From the NCBI GenBank assembly GCA_029378245.1, contig JARKIF010000024.1, forward strand, positions 763,408 to 827,407: a stretch of 64,000 bases of DNA, given 5' to 3'. The notes beneath the pieces are model-generated. The model did no database searches, was not told the origin of the DNA, and saw only the letters and a program-made list of their open reading frames with translations. The translations under genes and the position numbers were made by a program. This document shows positions 44,701-55,812 of the stretch, piece by piece. Source of the stretch: Roridomyces roridus (taxonomy: Eukaryota > Basidiomycota > Agaricomycetes > Agaricales > Mycenaceae). How positions within the stretch are numbered: position 1 is the stretch's first letter; every line of letters starts with the position of its first letter.

Positions 44701-46888
44701 GCCACTGCATGTTGCATTAGCCAATGGCCATGCTGATGTTGCAAAGCTCCTGATTGAGAAGGGAGCTGACATCAGCATGCAAGGTGTGTCCTCTGCTCTT
44801 CTTTCCCTCTACCTTGTTGATTCATCCACACAGGCTACGTTGGGAACATGCCACTGCATTTTGCATCAGCCAATGGCCATGCTGATGTTGCAAAGCTCCT
44901 GATTGAGAAGGGAGCTGACATCAGCGTGAAAAGTGTGTCTTCTGCTCTTCTTTCCCCCTGCCTTGTTGATTCATCCACACAGACAACAGGGGGAACATGC
45001 CACTGCATGGTGCATCAGCCAATGGCCATGCTGATGTTGCAAAGGTCCTGATTGAGAAGGGAGCTGACACCAGCGTGAAAGGTGGGTCTTCTGATCTTCT
45101 TTCCCCTACCTTGTTGATTCATCCACACAGACGATGATGGGAGCACGCCACTGCATGTTGCATTAGCCAAGGGCCATGCTGATGTTGCAAAGCTCCTGAT
45201 TGAGAAGGGAGTTAAGATCAGCGTGAAAGGTGTGTCTTCTGCTCTTCTTTCCCCCTACCTTGTTGATTCATCCACACAGACAACGATGGGAACACACCAC
45301 TGCATGTTGCATTAGCCAAGGGCCATGCCGATGTTGCAAAGCTCCTGATTGAGCGGGAAGCTGACATCAGCGTGCAAGGTGTGTCTTCTCCTCTTGTGCC
45401 CCCTACCTTGTTGATTCATCCACACAGGCAACAATGGGAACACACCACTGCATGTTGCATCAACCAATGGCCATGCTGATGTTGCAAAGCTCCTGATTGA
45501 GAAGGGAGCTGACATCAGCGTGAAAAGTGTGTCTTCTGCTCTTCTTTCCCCCTACCTTGTTGATTCATCCACACAGGCTACAATGGGAACACGCCACTGC
45601 ATGTTGCATTAGCCAATGGCCATGCTGATGTTGCAAAGCTCCTGATTAAGAAGGGAGCTGACATCAGCGTGCAAGGTGTGTCCTCTGCTCTTCTTTCCCC
45701 CTACCTTGTTGATTCATCCACACAGGCAACAATGGGAACACACCACTGCATGTTGCATCAGCCAATGGCCATGCTGATGTTGCAATGCTCCTGATTGAGA
45801 AGGGAGCTGACATCAGCATGAAAGGTGTGTGTTCTGCTCTTCTTTCCCCCTACCTTGCTGATTCATCCACACAGATGACTATCGGAACACGCCACTGCAT
45901 CTTGCATCAGCTCATGGCCATGCTGATGTTGCAAAGCTCCTGATTGAGAAGGGAGCTGACATCAGCGTGAAAAGTGTGTCTTCTGCTCTTCTTTCCCCCT
46001 ACCTTGTTGATTCATCCACACAGACGTCTATCAGAACACGCCACTGCATCTTGCATCAGCGAAGGGAGTTAAGATCAGCATGAAAGGTGTGTGTTCTGCT
46101 CTTCTTTCCCCCTACCTTGTTGATTCATCCACACAGATGTCTATCGGAACACGCCACTGCATCTTGCATCAGCTCATGGCCATGCTGATGTTGCAAAGCT
46201 CCTGATTGAGAAGGGAGCTGACATCAGCGTGAAAAGTGTGTCTTCTGCTCTTCTTTCCCCCTACCTTGTTGATTTATCCACACAGACAACGATGGGAACA
46301 CACCACTCCATGTTGCATTAGCCAAGGGCCATGCCGATGTTGCAAAGCTCCTGATTGAGAGGGAAGCTGACATCAGCGTGCAAGGTGTGTCTTCTCCTCT
46401 TGTGCCCCCTACCTTGTTGATTCATCCACACAGGCAACAACCAGAACACACCACTGCATGTTGCATCAGCTAATGGCCATGCCGATGTTGCAAAGCTCCT
46501 GATTGAGAAGGGAGCTGACATCAGCGTGCAATGTGTGTCTTCTGCTCTTCTTTCCCCCTACCTTGTTGATTCATCCACACAGACGATGATGGGAGCACGC
46601 CACTGCATGTTGCATTAGCCAAGGGCCATGCCGATGTTGCAAAGCTCCTGATCGAGAGGGGAGCTAACATCAGCGTGCAAGGTGTGTCTTCTCCTCTTGT
46701 GCCCCCTACCTTGTTGATTCATCCACACAGACAACGATGGGAACACACCACTCCATGTTGCATCAACTAAAGGCCATGCTGATGTTGCAAAGCTTCTGAT
46801 TGCAAAGGGAGCTGACATCAGCATGAAAGGTGTGTATTCTGCTCATCTTTACCATTCCTTGATCATCATCCGAACAGGCAAGTACTAG
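41797..46888 (+). CDS. Multi-pass membrane protein with long ankyrin-repeat tail
   Basis: Exon 1 (41797-43069) encodes an N-terminal region with several hydrophobic segments and the conserved Agaricomycete signature LVLNLSWMNNTNTFIYLLLRVH; further helices follow at about residues 190-210, 235-270, 305-325 and 345-370. A linker (DDPWEVVRKWISTIGDT) leads to ankyrin exons: 43120-43218, 43268-43366, 43418-43516, 43565-43663, a 36 nt stub at 43714-43749, then 21 array exons from 43798 to 46829 and a tiny last exon 46878-46888. Nearly all ankyrin exons are 99 nt, phase 1-1, with TPLH...GHADVAKLLIEKGADIS. Summing the predicted exons gives 3,759 nt, an open frame of 1,252 residues. Membrane anchoring with cytoplasmic protein-binding repeats is inferred; ligands are unknown. 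Confidence 0.8.
43798..46829 (+). repeat. Exon-intron tandem array, 21 ankyrin units
   Basis: Exon starts: 43798, 43946, 44095, 44238, 44387, 44536, 44685, 44834, 44983, 45131, 45280, 45428, 45577, 45726, 45875, 46024, 46137, 46286, 46434, 46583 and 46731. Unit length is about 149 bp: a 99 nt exon plus a 44-51 nt intron of near-identical sequence (GTGTGTCTTCTGCTCTTCTT...CCACACAG). The unit at 46024 has a 36 nt in-frame deletion (63 nt exon). Every junction keeps phase 1. Confidence 0.9.
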
Positions 46889-47291
46889 ACATACTATTGC
46901 AGCACAGATGGACCCATCTGTTTTTTACATTCTACATAAACATTTTATTTGAAGTGATGTGGAAATTCTCCGGTTTACTATCTAACCTTAACTATATAAT
47001 CCCAGGAATGAACACTCATTCTGAACACTTCTGCACTACTGCCCTTACGGGGCAACACCCTTGAATGATCAATCATGATTCCCTCCGATGGACCACAACG
47101 ACATGGCACTGATCGATTTGAGGGATACGCGCGCATATTGAGCGGGCGGGGAAGGAGGGTGAGGGTGCGCGCCGCGCGGGTTCGTAAATTACCACCTCTG
47201 TTGTTCCAGATAATTCAAATGCATTCATATTTCCAACCTATCCCAATATATGAATGCAAGCCCATGCCAACAGCTGTCGAATCAGGCGGAT
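46889..47291. other. Intergenic, no gene seen
   Basis: 3' flank of the ankyrin gene and left flank of the solo LTR. No coding motif found. Confidence 0.4.
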
Positions 47292-47663
47292 TGTCATGAT
47301 ATGACCCCAGGCAACAACCCGACGGGTTGTAACCCGATCAATCATCAACCATCAATACCCTAATCAGTGATCATCACTGATCGGCCGGGTCTTGTCTCAA
47401 CCCCTGCTAACCCCTGCTTGCTACTCCACTCTCCCCTGCATTTAAACCCCTACTTGTCGTGATCGCCCCTGCTCCTACCCCCTACCTCCTCGTACTTAAT
47501 TCGATCATGTAGTATATATACCCGTCTACAGTCTCAGTACTGTAGACGAATCTAGTCTATTCTCCCTACGGCTTGCTCTACCTCTTGAGTCTCGTCTGCT
47601 GCTCTTCGCTCGGTCGCCTCGTTCGTTACCGACTAGAACCCGACTTAGCCCTAGGTGCTGACA
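47292..47663. mobile_element. Solo LTR, 372 bp
   Basis: Starts TGTCA and ends TGACA, perfect 5 bp inverted termini with TG...CA ends. CGGAT is duplicated immediately on both sides (47287-47291 and 47664-47668). It contains a TATATATA-like stretch near 47512-47519, followed by a hairpin with 9 bp arms (GTCTACAGT/ACTGTAGAC). No internal retrotransposon region is present. Copia-like versus gypsy-like cannot be decided. Confidence 0.85.
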
Positions 47664-49560
47664 CGGATGCCAGCAAAATGTTTCAGCTGTTTCCACCTCC
47701 AGCTGGATCTGCGTGGAAATCCATTTGAGGGAAAGTATAGAATCCATCGACACATGTAGTCTAGCTGACGGATCTATATGTACCACAGATTTTCCTCCGC
47801 TGGTTTCCAGGCGGAAACCGTTTGGTTGTGTACAAGGAGACAGGGTGATGTCGCGCTGCCCAGGAGACAGCTAGCGTGGGGCGTCCACCGGATTTGTCCG
47901 CAGCGGTGGCCTTCGGAATCAGAGCGAAGAGGACCATACTGGGACGCACACGTCCAAATCCCATGCTGAAGAGCATGAATTAGGTCTCAGGTGGGCTGTT
48001 GAGATACTTTACTCACAGAGAGAAAACTTGAAGGCAATGAAGGTACATCTTGGCACAAATCGAGGGTGAGAGATCAACGTCGAGGAGTTGGTACTGAGCG
48101 TGTTTTTAAGGCCCAGGCAGGCCCGGGAGACCGTCCCTTCGGTATTCCAACACCCAGAGATCTGTTTGAGGGCGTCCGAGCCGCGGAGGCTGACTCCTGC
48201 CCGGAGTCCATTCGGTCGTGCGGAAGCTGAAGCTATGTACCTATGATTTGTGTAGCCCGCTTCGCGGCAGTGCCCGCTATGTCACATTGGCAGGTCTCGC
48301 GGCTACTTACTTTAGATACTTACTGTAGCTTGATTTTTTTTTCCCCCACTATTGGTATTCCGAGCGGCGTGAAAAATAGAACCAAAGGTACTACGACAAG
48401 AGAATCGAGATTTACTTATTATGTATATGACTGGGGTCGGCCTAAAGCTTCACTGCTCGACGTGCACGCGCCGACCAGTTCGCATTAGGCCTCCTGCTTC
48501 GCCCCACACAGGAGCTATGTGTGGCAAATAGTGCAATGGCGAGCGCTTTTGACAGACTTGTCCAACAGATCTTGCGAACACCCTGGCTGCAAAGATGCCT
48601 CTGCATAGTCCCAAAGCGCCGTCATCATGGTCTTCCCCGGACCGAATCAGTGCCTCCTTGCAGCTGCAACACAGTTCTTCATCTGAATCGCGTCCGTAAC
48701 TTATCCGTTGATTTTGTTAGCATCCCCAATGCGGAATTCAGCTTACCATGTGTCCTTGCGCGAGTACCTCACTATTTTGGTGTTGCGGCTTTTCGCCAAC
48801 CTCGCCGATTGCGCTCCGGACCTCCGACCAGGAGACAAAGTGGCAAACCCTTGATGGGGGATACGGACATTATGTTCATGCTCCAGGTCCTCTCAGCGGG
48901 GCTCGGACGGGGAACGCGAGGATCTGGAGTTGCCGGACGGCGGAGGCTGGTCGGTGTCTGAAGCGCAGGTTTCTAGCAGAAGGTCTTTCTTGGTTTTATG
49001 TTTTATGGGCGTTGCACTTGTATACCTTGAGAGCAATGATGCAGAGGCCCGCAAACAGCGCGGCGGGACCTCAGGCTGGAGGCGGCGCCGAATGTCACCC
49101 ACGTTGGGGATGTTCATATCGAGGTGTGTGGACGCAGCACGTAGCCCCTTGCAGCAGCAGCAAAGAACAGCCAAGTCGTCAAGTCGGCCCGGCATGAAAC
49201 AGCCCTGCCTTGACAGTCGGACAGTCCACGGAACTCCAGGGAAGAATCTGGAAGCGATGGAATTGGTACGTGACAAACCCAACGGAAGACACCAGGAAGA
49301 AGTAGCATTCGGAAGAGTAAGGAGAGAACTGGATAAAATAGGCAGGAGCGAATATGAAATATGTAGGAGAGGGAAAAGAGGGTTTGGAGAGGGTGGCAAC
49401 CTCGATCGAAAGGAGTCAAATGAATCAGTGGATCAATCAGATGGTAGTAAGCTGACATAAGAAAATGCATCACCCTGCCAATTTTCGAAAATAGTGTTTT
49501 TTAGGGTCACTGTACCACAAAAACCCACTATATTCATAGCGGGAATTTGGTAATGGCGTG
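47664..49560. other. Long stretch without recognised gene
   Basis: Open frames at 48521-48961, 48930-49460 (plus) and 49399-48893 (minus) overlap one another and lack motifs or credible splice structure. They may be remnants of transposons. Nothing is supportable as a gene. Confidence 0.4.
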
Positions 49561-49578
49561 ATCCGGTGCACCCAAGCA

Positions 49579-49598
49579 TGTACAAACTGCAATTTTCT
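49579..49598 (+). promoter_or_regulatory. Conserved 5' element (copy 5)
   Basis: TGTACAAACTGCAATTTTCT lies 15 nt upstream of the ATG at 49613, in a context TCTCGCCACCATG shared with copy 6. Confidence 0.5.
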
Positions 49599-49612
49599 TT
49601 CTTCTCGCCACC

Positions 49613-51598
49613 ATGTCCGCAGCTGGCTCAAACCACGAGAGTGCCATAGGCGAATGCGACAACCCCACATACCAGAATTTCAAGACAAAGACCCCCGTCA
49701 AAAAGACCAGGACCCTCGGGTGAGTCGTGCGTTTCAGTGAGGGTGCGACTCGAATTCGTCCCAGCCCCTCGCAACGGGCCCTCAATCGAGAAGGCCGCGC
49801 AATCTGCCGCATCGTATCTGCGCACGAATGGTCCGTCCGTCAAATCGCTCAAATCTTCGGTCTCTCGCGGAAAGTCATCACGAGGGCCATCGATAATGAA
49901 TACTCGCCGCCGGACGTGGTCTCGGAGGACTACACACACCTCAAAGACCCTGAGTTTTCCAAGCAGTTTCCGCCCGGTGCTGTTGCCCCCAGGACCAAAT
50001 TCCAGCGTCGTAAACGTTCCAATTCGCCTCACACGACGAGCGATGAGGATTATTCCGAAGACGAGTCGAAGCCGTCTAGCCCGCGGGTACCGCTGAAGAG
50101 GAAGTGTGTTGGTGATGGACGACCCGTGAGTGAACATCCTTTTGTTTTTTACTGCTGACTGTCGTATAGCCGCCGACATCCGTTTCTGGTGCATTCACCG
50201 CCAAAAAGCCGCGTCATTTCAGCAGCTCTGCTCCGAGTAGACAGGAGTCTGATTCCGAGTCGCTTTCTCCAGTGCGTCGAATCTACATATTTTTGTGCTC
50301 GAATGTCATCTGCAATAGCCCACGCGCTCACCCACGTCCGCGTTCATTCCACCGTTGTCTCGCCGCTCGCCCACCAAAACATACCTGCTTTGAAGGGCCA
50401 TTGCTTGCGCATGGCAATCCGAGTCTGGGTGTTTAATCACGGGGTAGGTGGACGGGAAGTGGTCGACTCGGAGTAGAACCGTCGAGCCCACGGCCCGCGA
50501 GAATCTAACTTCTAAGAGGCGAGAGTTTGGCGCGGACCAAGCGCGGACAAAGGCATTCAGCTAAAGTGAATGCAGGCAAATGCAGTGACTGTGATTCTGT
50601 GAATCTGGATGTCAAAAGCTAAGAGCGCGACTTTGTGCGGACAGTGGAAATTCATGGGTGCATGGTGGTGAGAACAAGCAAGAGGTGTCAACGGAAGTTT
50701 AATTACGGAACTGTCATCGGCTGAGATACTCGGCCACCGTTCCGTTTTCCGTTGACATGTCGTCGACCATCGGCAAACCATCGGTGGAGATCATAACACA
50801 ACAGCTGGAGGAGCGAGCGAGATCCATGCGCAGAGAGTAAGAGCAAATGACTGAGAGGCTCCCAAAAAGAGCCAAAAGATCCCTATAATTACCTTAAATA
50901 GAAATCAAACTCCCGCACGACATTGACGTCATCGAAAAAAACGGACCCCATTCTCGCGGGAAACGGGCCGATAAGACCGAGCTTAAAAATAAATTTTTAA
51001 GACTCGGAATCCGCTATCTCCCGTTTCGATGCCAACAACTCTCTCCACCTTTCTCAAAAGCGTCAACCAGATCGACCTCTCGATGAACCTCGCTCTCCTC
51101 TCAGCACGGGGGTTCACGCTGGAGAGAATTGGTCTCATGGGCGAGATGTGGACGGACGAGATGATCAAAGGAGCAGTGGAGCGGGGTCTGTGCGAGGACG
51201 AGGAAGAGGACAAGTGGGGGGGAATGACCGCATTCGACGCCCTGACCCTTGAGCTTGCAATCCGAAAGTTCCGACGCAAAGCAGTGAGTCTCTCCCCTCT
51301 CGTCCCGTCCCGGAGTTGGCTGATGGATTCGAAGAAATCGTCGTCCCCAAATTCCAATTCCATCCCAGCTACCCTCTCAGAGTTCCTCCGCAATGTCGTG
51401 GGCTTCGACCTCACAGGACATCGCGCGCTGTTCGAGGAGCAGGGATTTGATATCGCCAGGCTCAGTGCGATGCGCGAGTGGGAGGAGGGTGATCTTCGAG
51501 AGGTGCTGGGTCGGGTGCTGCGACCGCTGGAGAAGGGTGCTGGAGGCATGTCCAAGCTGGAGGTGATAGCGGTCGAGTTTGCCTTGAGGAGTGGGTGA
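49613..51598 (+). pseudogene. HTH-module family, copy 5, interrupted between HTH and modules
   Basis: Exon 1 (49613-49719) has CDNPTYQNFKTKTPVKK, where the usual GERDNP box reads GECDNP. Exon 2 (49765-50125) has the intact HTH-like domain (RALNREGRAICRIVSAHEW...QIAQIFGLSRKVITRAIDNEY...HLKDPEFSKQFPPG). Exon 3 (50170-50271) has PPTSVSGAFTAKKPRHFSSS. The next exon starts near 50311 but stops after RSPTKTYLL. About 0.6 kb of unrelated sequence (about 50385-51020) follows, then both helical modules resume in open frame at 51029-51598. The two halves could be separately expressed, but the simplest reading is one gene disrupted by an insertion. Confidence 0.6.
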
Positions 51599-51789
51599 AG
51601 AATCACGTGTATCGCCTTCTTTGCTGCCTGTATCCAATATTCTTGTACTTCTTGTATCTTGTATCCAAATGTGAGCACGACACTACTTGGTGCGCCGCAT
51701 TCAAGTTCAAATTTGCAAACGAAGGGCAACCTCAAGAATCAAGATTCCTCCGCAATTGAGTTGAGCCGCAATGCCGCGGACCCAAGCAA

Positions 51790-51809
51790 GTACAAACCGC
51801 AATTTTCTT
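51790..51809 (+). promoter_or_regulatory. Conserved 5' element (copy 6)
   Basis: GTACAAACCGCAATTTTCTT lies 14 nt upstream of the ATG at 51823 and matches the element of copy 5 almost exactly. Confidence 0.5.
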
Positions 51810-51822
51810 GTCTCTTGCCACC

Positions 51823-53131
51823 ATGTCAGCGGCTCGCTCAGGCTACGACAGTGACACCGGCGAACGCGACAACCCCACCTACCAAAATTTTAAAACAAAG
51901 ACGCCCGTGACAAGAACCTGGACGCTTATGTGAGTCCCGGGCCTCGGACGGGGAGCGAATCAAAGACCATCGTCCCAGCCCTACAGAACGAGCTCTGAAT
52001 CGACAAGGCCGCGCAATCTGTCGCATCGTCTATGCACACAACTGGTCCGCCTGTCAAATCGGACGCCGTGTCTGAGGACTATGCCCACGTCAAGGACCCA
52101 GAGCTCGCCAAGCACTTCCCCCCTGGTGATAATGCTCCCAGGCGAAAGCTGCAGCGCCGCGAACGTTTCAAATCGCCTCCCACGACGAGCGATGATGAGG
52201 ATTATTTGCCATATAGCTCGCGAAGACCTCTGAAGAGGAAGGGTGAGGAGCGTGTATCCCGTATGCCCGTGAGTCTACTATCAATCTTTCTTCTGCCCTT
52301 CTCTGCTCACCGTTGGATAGCCTCCGACCTCCGTCTCTGGTGCACGCACAACCAAAAAGCCGCGTTATTTCAGCAGCGGTTCTATTTCAAGTGCACAAGA
52401 CTCCGTCCCACTGTCCTTGGTGAGTCCTCCGCGTACCCACTTTGGACTAAATTCAGATTATCTGTGATAGCCCACGCGCTCACACACGATCATTCCCTCG
52501 TTGCCTCCACGCAAACTTCGCTCGCCGACCAAAGCGCTTTCACCATCCGCCGCTTCCAGTCCAACAACTCTTTCCGCCTTCCTCGAAAGTGTCAACAGGA
52601 TCGACCTATCGGCGCACTTATCCCTCCTGTCAGCACAGGGCTTCACACTCGAGCGAATGCGTATCATGGGGCAGACGTGGACGGACGAAATGATCAAGGA
52701 GGCAGTGAAGCGTGGTCTATGTGAGGCTGGGGAGGAGGAGGAGCGGAAAAGAATCAGCGTCTTGGACGCACTAACTCTCGAGTTGGAGATTCGGAAGTTC
52801 CGAGGCAAAGCGGTGAGTGGCCCTGTTTCTCGAACGCATCTGACTGATAAATTCGCAGGGATCGTCAAGTACCCCGCTCGAGAACTCCGCCGTCATCCCA
52901 GCTACCCTCTCAGCGTTTCTCCGCAACGTAGTGGGCTTCGATCTTACGGTGCATCGCGCGCTGTTCGAGGCCCAAGGATTCGATGTCGACAGGCTGCGTG
53001 CGATGCGGGAGTGGGAGGAGGAGGATATTCGCGAGGTGGTAGGGCGGGCGCTGTCATCGCAAGGGGAGGGAGCAGGAGGGATGTGTAAGCTGGAAATCTT
53101 GGCTGTGGAGTTTGCTTTGACAAGTCGGTGA
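51823..53131 (+). pseudogene. HTH-module family, copy 6, with deletion in the HTH
   Basis: Exon 1 has GERDNPTYQNFKTKTPV. The HTH exon begins NRQGRAICRIVYAHNWSACQI, then about 24 codons covering the recognition helix and RAIDN are missing, and the frame changes before SEDYAHVKDPELAKHFPPG. The linker and KKPRYFSS are readable. The first module (SPTTLSAFLESVNRIDLSAH...GFTLERMRIMGQTWTDEM) and the second (PATLSAFLRNVVGFDLTVH...MREWEEEDIREVVGRAL) are both preserved to the stop at 53131. Adjacent in tandem to copy 5. Confidence 0.6.
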
Positions 53132-53810
53132 AGAGTGTGGACCCTCGTGGTGTGTTTTTGTATCGCTTGTCCTTTCGCTGTCTGTATCGCATCTCCTTGT
53201 ATTTCTTGTGTCTCAATACAAATGAATCAAAATGCAGGTTACATTTCAAGACGAGAGCAACGTGAAAGCAGCAACGCACTGTCTAATCGACGTCGCTGTG
53301 CCGCTACAAGGGAACCAAACTTGAAGGAGCCCGGTGGGCAGCGTCATCTTCCTGGTCAGCCGAGTAGAAAGCTTAGCTCCCACCAATACTGAATGCTACA
53401 CTAATGTTTCAAGGTTCGACTCCCGAGTACGGGTTCTCCGTGTTTAGGTGCTCTCCGTTGTTTTTACTTGTGCATTTTTACACCCAGTTCAGGGCCCACA
53501 TTCGGATGCTCAAGTGACCAGAGTCTTTGGTCAGCTCCCCTTTGAAACTGGGCGGGGGTCCAGCAGCCAGGACCGAGCAGATCTGCCTACAATTCGGGGC
53601 GCAAGAAGCGGAAGCATCGTTACATAAACATAAAATGGTTGAAGGAATACAGTTCAACTGATTACTCAAACTTCTGGGCCGAGTCCCCCCGACAGCTCAA
53701 CGCGAGATCTGTCTCGAGACTCCACGAGTCATCCCACCTCGTCACTCCATTCCAACTTGCTGAAAAACGGAATCAGCTTCACTTCAAGGTAAAAGAATCC
53801 TTCACTCACT
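53132..53810. other. Intergenic, no gene seen
   Basis: The first 100 bases resemble the region after copy 5 (TATCGC..TCTTTGCTG-like, CTTGTA.TTCTTGT). The rest has no recognisable content up to the end of the left-facing F-box gene. Confidence 0.4.
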
Positions 53811-54989
53811 TCAGATATACTTCAACTCCCTTGTCCCAACATGAATTTTCATCCCTTCCTCGGCAAGCTGCCTCATCCCTTCAGCAATCTCCTCCGACGG
53901 ACGCTCCGCCACCGCCGCTTCCAATCTAAATGACCGCAGACATCCGCGCCGCAGAATCAACGCCTCCAAAACAAGCTCGTAATGCCACGAGTTTAGGGTT
54001 TGACACTGGAGGGTGAAATCCTTAAACTCGAGGGGGAACGTCTCTAGGAAGGGGACGAATGCATCTGCCTCCCCATACGCCAAAGACCCGATGTTAAGCT
54101 CTTCCAACGCTGGGGTGAGAAGCCGCAGGCATTCCGCCAGTTCTTGACCGTCGGAGAGGACTTCCATATGAAGTGAGCGCAACGGTGGTGTGGACCTGAG
54201 CAAGAACGCTCTCAAGTCCGCGATGGTGATGTCGAAGAAGGATATGGCGAGGGTCTGCAGAGCAGGGAGCGTGAAGTACGAGAGAACTCGCGCAGTGGTG
54301 AATGAGGCTCCCTGCGTCCCTGCGGGCGGTCGACCTAAATTGAGATGTCGCAGTGAAGATAGGGTCGTCACGTGGATATCTTGAACAGGGGGATGGATGT
54401 TGTATTGAAAGAGCCTCGTTAAGGTGCATTGCTCGAGATTCGGCGCAGCACTCATGAGCGCCAACCCCTCAAAAACATTACATCCGCTATCCAACCTCCC
54501 ACGCACAGTCAACTGCGTCAAAGCACAGAATCCCGGCACGCTCCAACCACTCGGAGTTGACCCGAGCACCAAATCCAAGCTGCGCACGCGATGCGCGTGG
54601 GCGTTGATGAGAGTTTGGACCCTCCCGGCGTGGGAGGAGATTTTTTCTTCCGCGGCACCACGATGAATGGAAAGCGAGAGAGGAAGGTTGCCGGAGCGCG
54701 GTAGCCAGCGGTCGAGGATATCGGGCAAAACATGTGGGGAGGTATCTCCATCGCTGATCACGGTCCACAGAGTGGGCGTAGCGACCGCGACAGCCCGCCA
54801 TCCGCGGCAGAGGCTGAGGAACAGGGTCGGGGGTTGAGAGGCGCGCAGCGAGACGGGATGAGGGAGGCATTGGACAAAGATGTCCGAGGAGATTTCGAGT
54901 GGGAGACGGGTGATGATGTCTGACGTAGTATTATCCGCATGTTGTTGCTCAGAGTCGAGGTCACGGAGAAGGTCAGGCTCTGAAGCCAT
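53811..54989 (-). CDS. F-box/LRR-like protein (copy B of second subfamily)
   Basis: Single open frame of 392 residues from the ATG at 54989. It parallels the gene at 13415: RLPLEISSDIFVQCLPHPVS, LSLCRGWRAVAVATPTLW, then leucine-rich strands (SLDLVLGS, LTQLTVRG, SLRHLNLG, LQTLAISFF, LRSLHMEV, LEELNIGSL) and the end EEGMKIHVGTRELKYI. The two proteins are alike throughout but clearly diverged, more so than the neighbouring 11448/56850 pair. Likely an F-box adaptor; target unknown. Confidence 0.75.
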   Translation of the reverse strand: MASEPDLLRDLDSEQQHADNTTSDIITRLPLEISSDIFVQCLPHPVSLRASQPPTLFLSLCRGWRAVAVATPTLWTVISDGDTSPHVLPDILDRWLPRSGNLPLSLSIHRGAAEEKISSHAGRVQTLINAHAHRVRSLDLVLGSTPSGWSVPGFCALTQLTVRGRLDSGCNVFEGLALMSAAPNLEQCTLTRLFQYNIHPPVQDIHVTTLSSLRHLNLGRPPAGTQGASFTTARVLSYFTLPALQTLAISFFDITIADLRAFLLRSTPPLRSLHMEVLSDGQELAECLRLLTPALEELNIGSLAYGEADAFVPFLETFPLEFKDFTLQCQTLNSWHYELVLEALILRRGCLRSFRLEAAVAERPSEEIAEGMRQLAEEGMKIHVGTRELKYI

Positions 54990-55379
54990 GGCGAGCATCC
55001 TGGTCAAGAGGTGATATCAATCTGGCCACGCTGGCAGTGCCGACACGATCACATGGCTCTCTTCCGTGTGGATGGCAAGGGCGGGTGGGAGAACCCCCAA
55101 GCGAGGCTCTACTATACTGCTGCGGGCTATAAAGTCAGGTGAGGGTGGGTGGGTGAGACAGAATGAGAGAAAGCTAGTCGGGATGTCTGTGTGCAGGTAG
55201 TGGTCGAGAAGAGAAAGCACGGGAGATCGCGGCGATCACCGCCATCAGCACTGCATCGCAAGACGGCGTACTGATCTCGCAGGCTCACTCAGTACTTCCA
55301 CATGTCCACGTTGCGCGTCTTTTTCGCGAGAGTTCAGGGGTTCAACAATTATTTTCTTTAGACCGCAATCCGTGTGTTA

Positions 55380-55600
55380 GATATCCAACGCAAAAGTTTA
55401 TGATCGCGAAGATGAAACGTTCCAGCTCCGTTGGGAGGCTCACGGAGGGAGGAAAGCCATTTGTTGACACGGTGGGAGAAGGAGAGATGGATGGCACTGC
55501 CTTGCAGCAATGCGGGATGTATGGGATGTATGTAGTTTCGTTCAGGCACATGCCCCCGGAACTATTGTAAGTAGAGAGCACCAGGAAAAGACTGGCTCCG
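55380..55600 (-). pseudogene. Truncated F-box-like relic (copy B)
   Basis: The start PPSVSLPTELERFIFAI is recognisable and then breaks off after about 15 residues. The position and upstream sequence correspond to the relic at 12845 in arm A. The copy here is even shorter. Confidence 0.5.
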
Positions 55601-55812
55601 TGAGTCAAACAAGGATGAAAAAGGTAATGTCGTGTGCACTCGTCGTGTGCACTCGTCGTGTGCACTCGTCGTGAAGCGAGGGCGTTCTCTCCCACCGGGT
55701 GCGTCTATTGCGTCACAGGTTCTAGTGGTCGTGAGTGCTGGTATACCGGCCATGAAACAAAATAAGCAAACTCCGCGAAAAAGAACTGTCGAGTATCAAC
55801 GATACTCGCAAG

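Noticed and set aside
43790..46880. CRISPR-like or satellite array
   Set aside because: The regular spacing comes from ankyrin exons and introns with splice signals and open frame, and the genome is eukaryotic.
48893..49460. Overlapping 168- and 176-codon frames on opposite strands
   Set aside because: No recognisable domain, and each is the shadow of the other.
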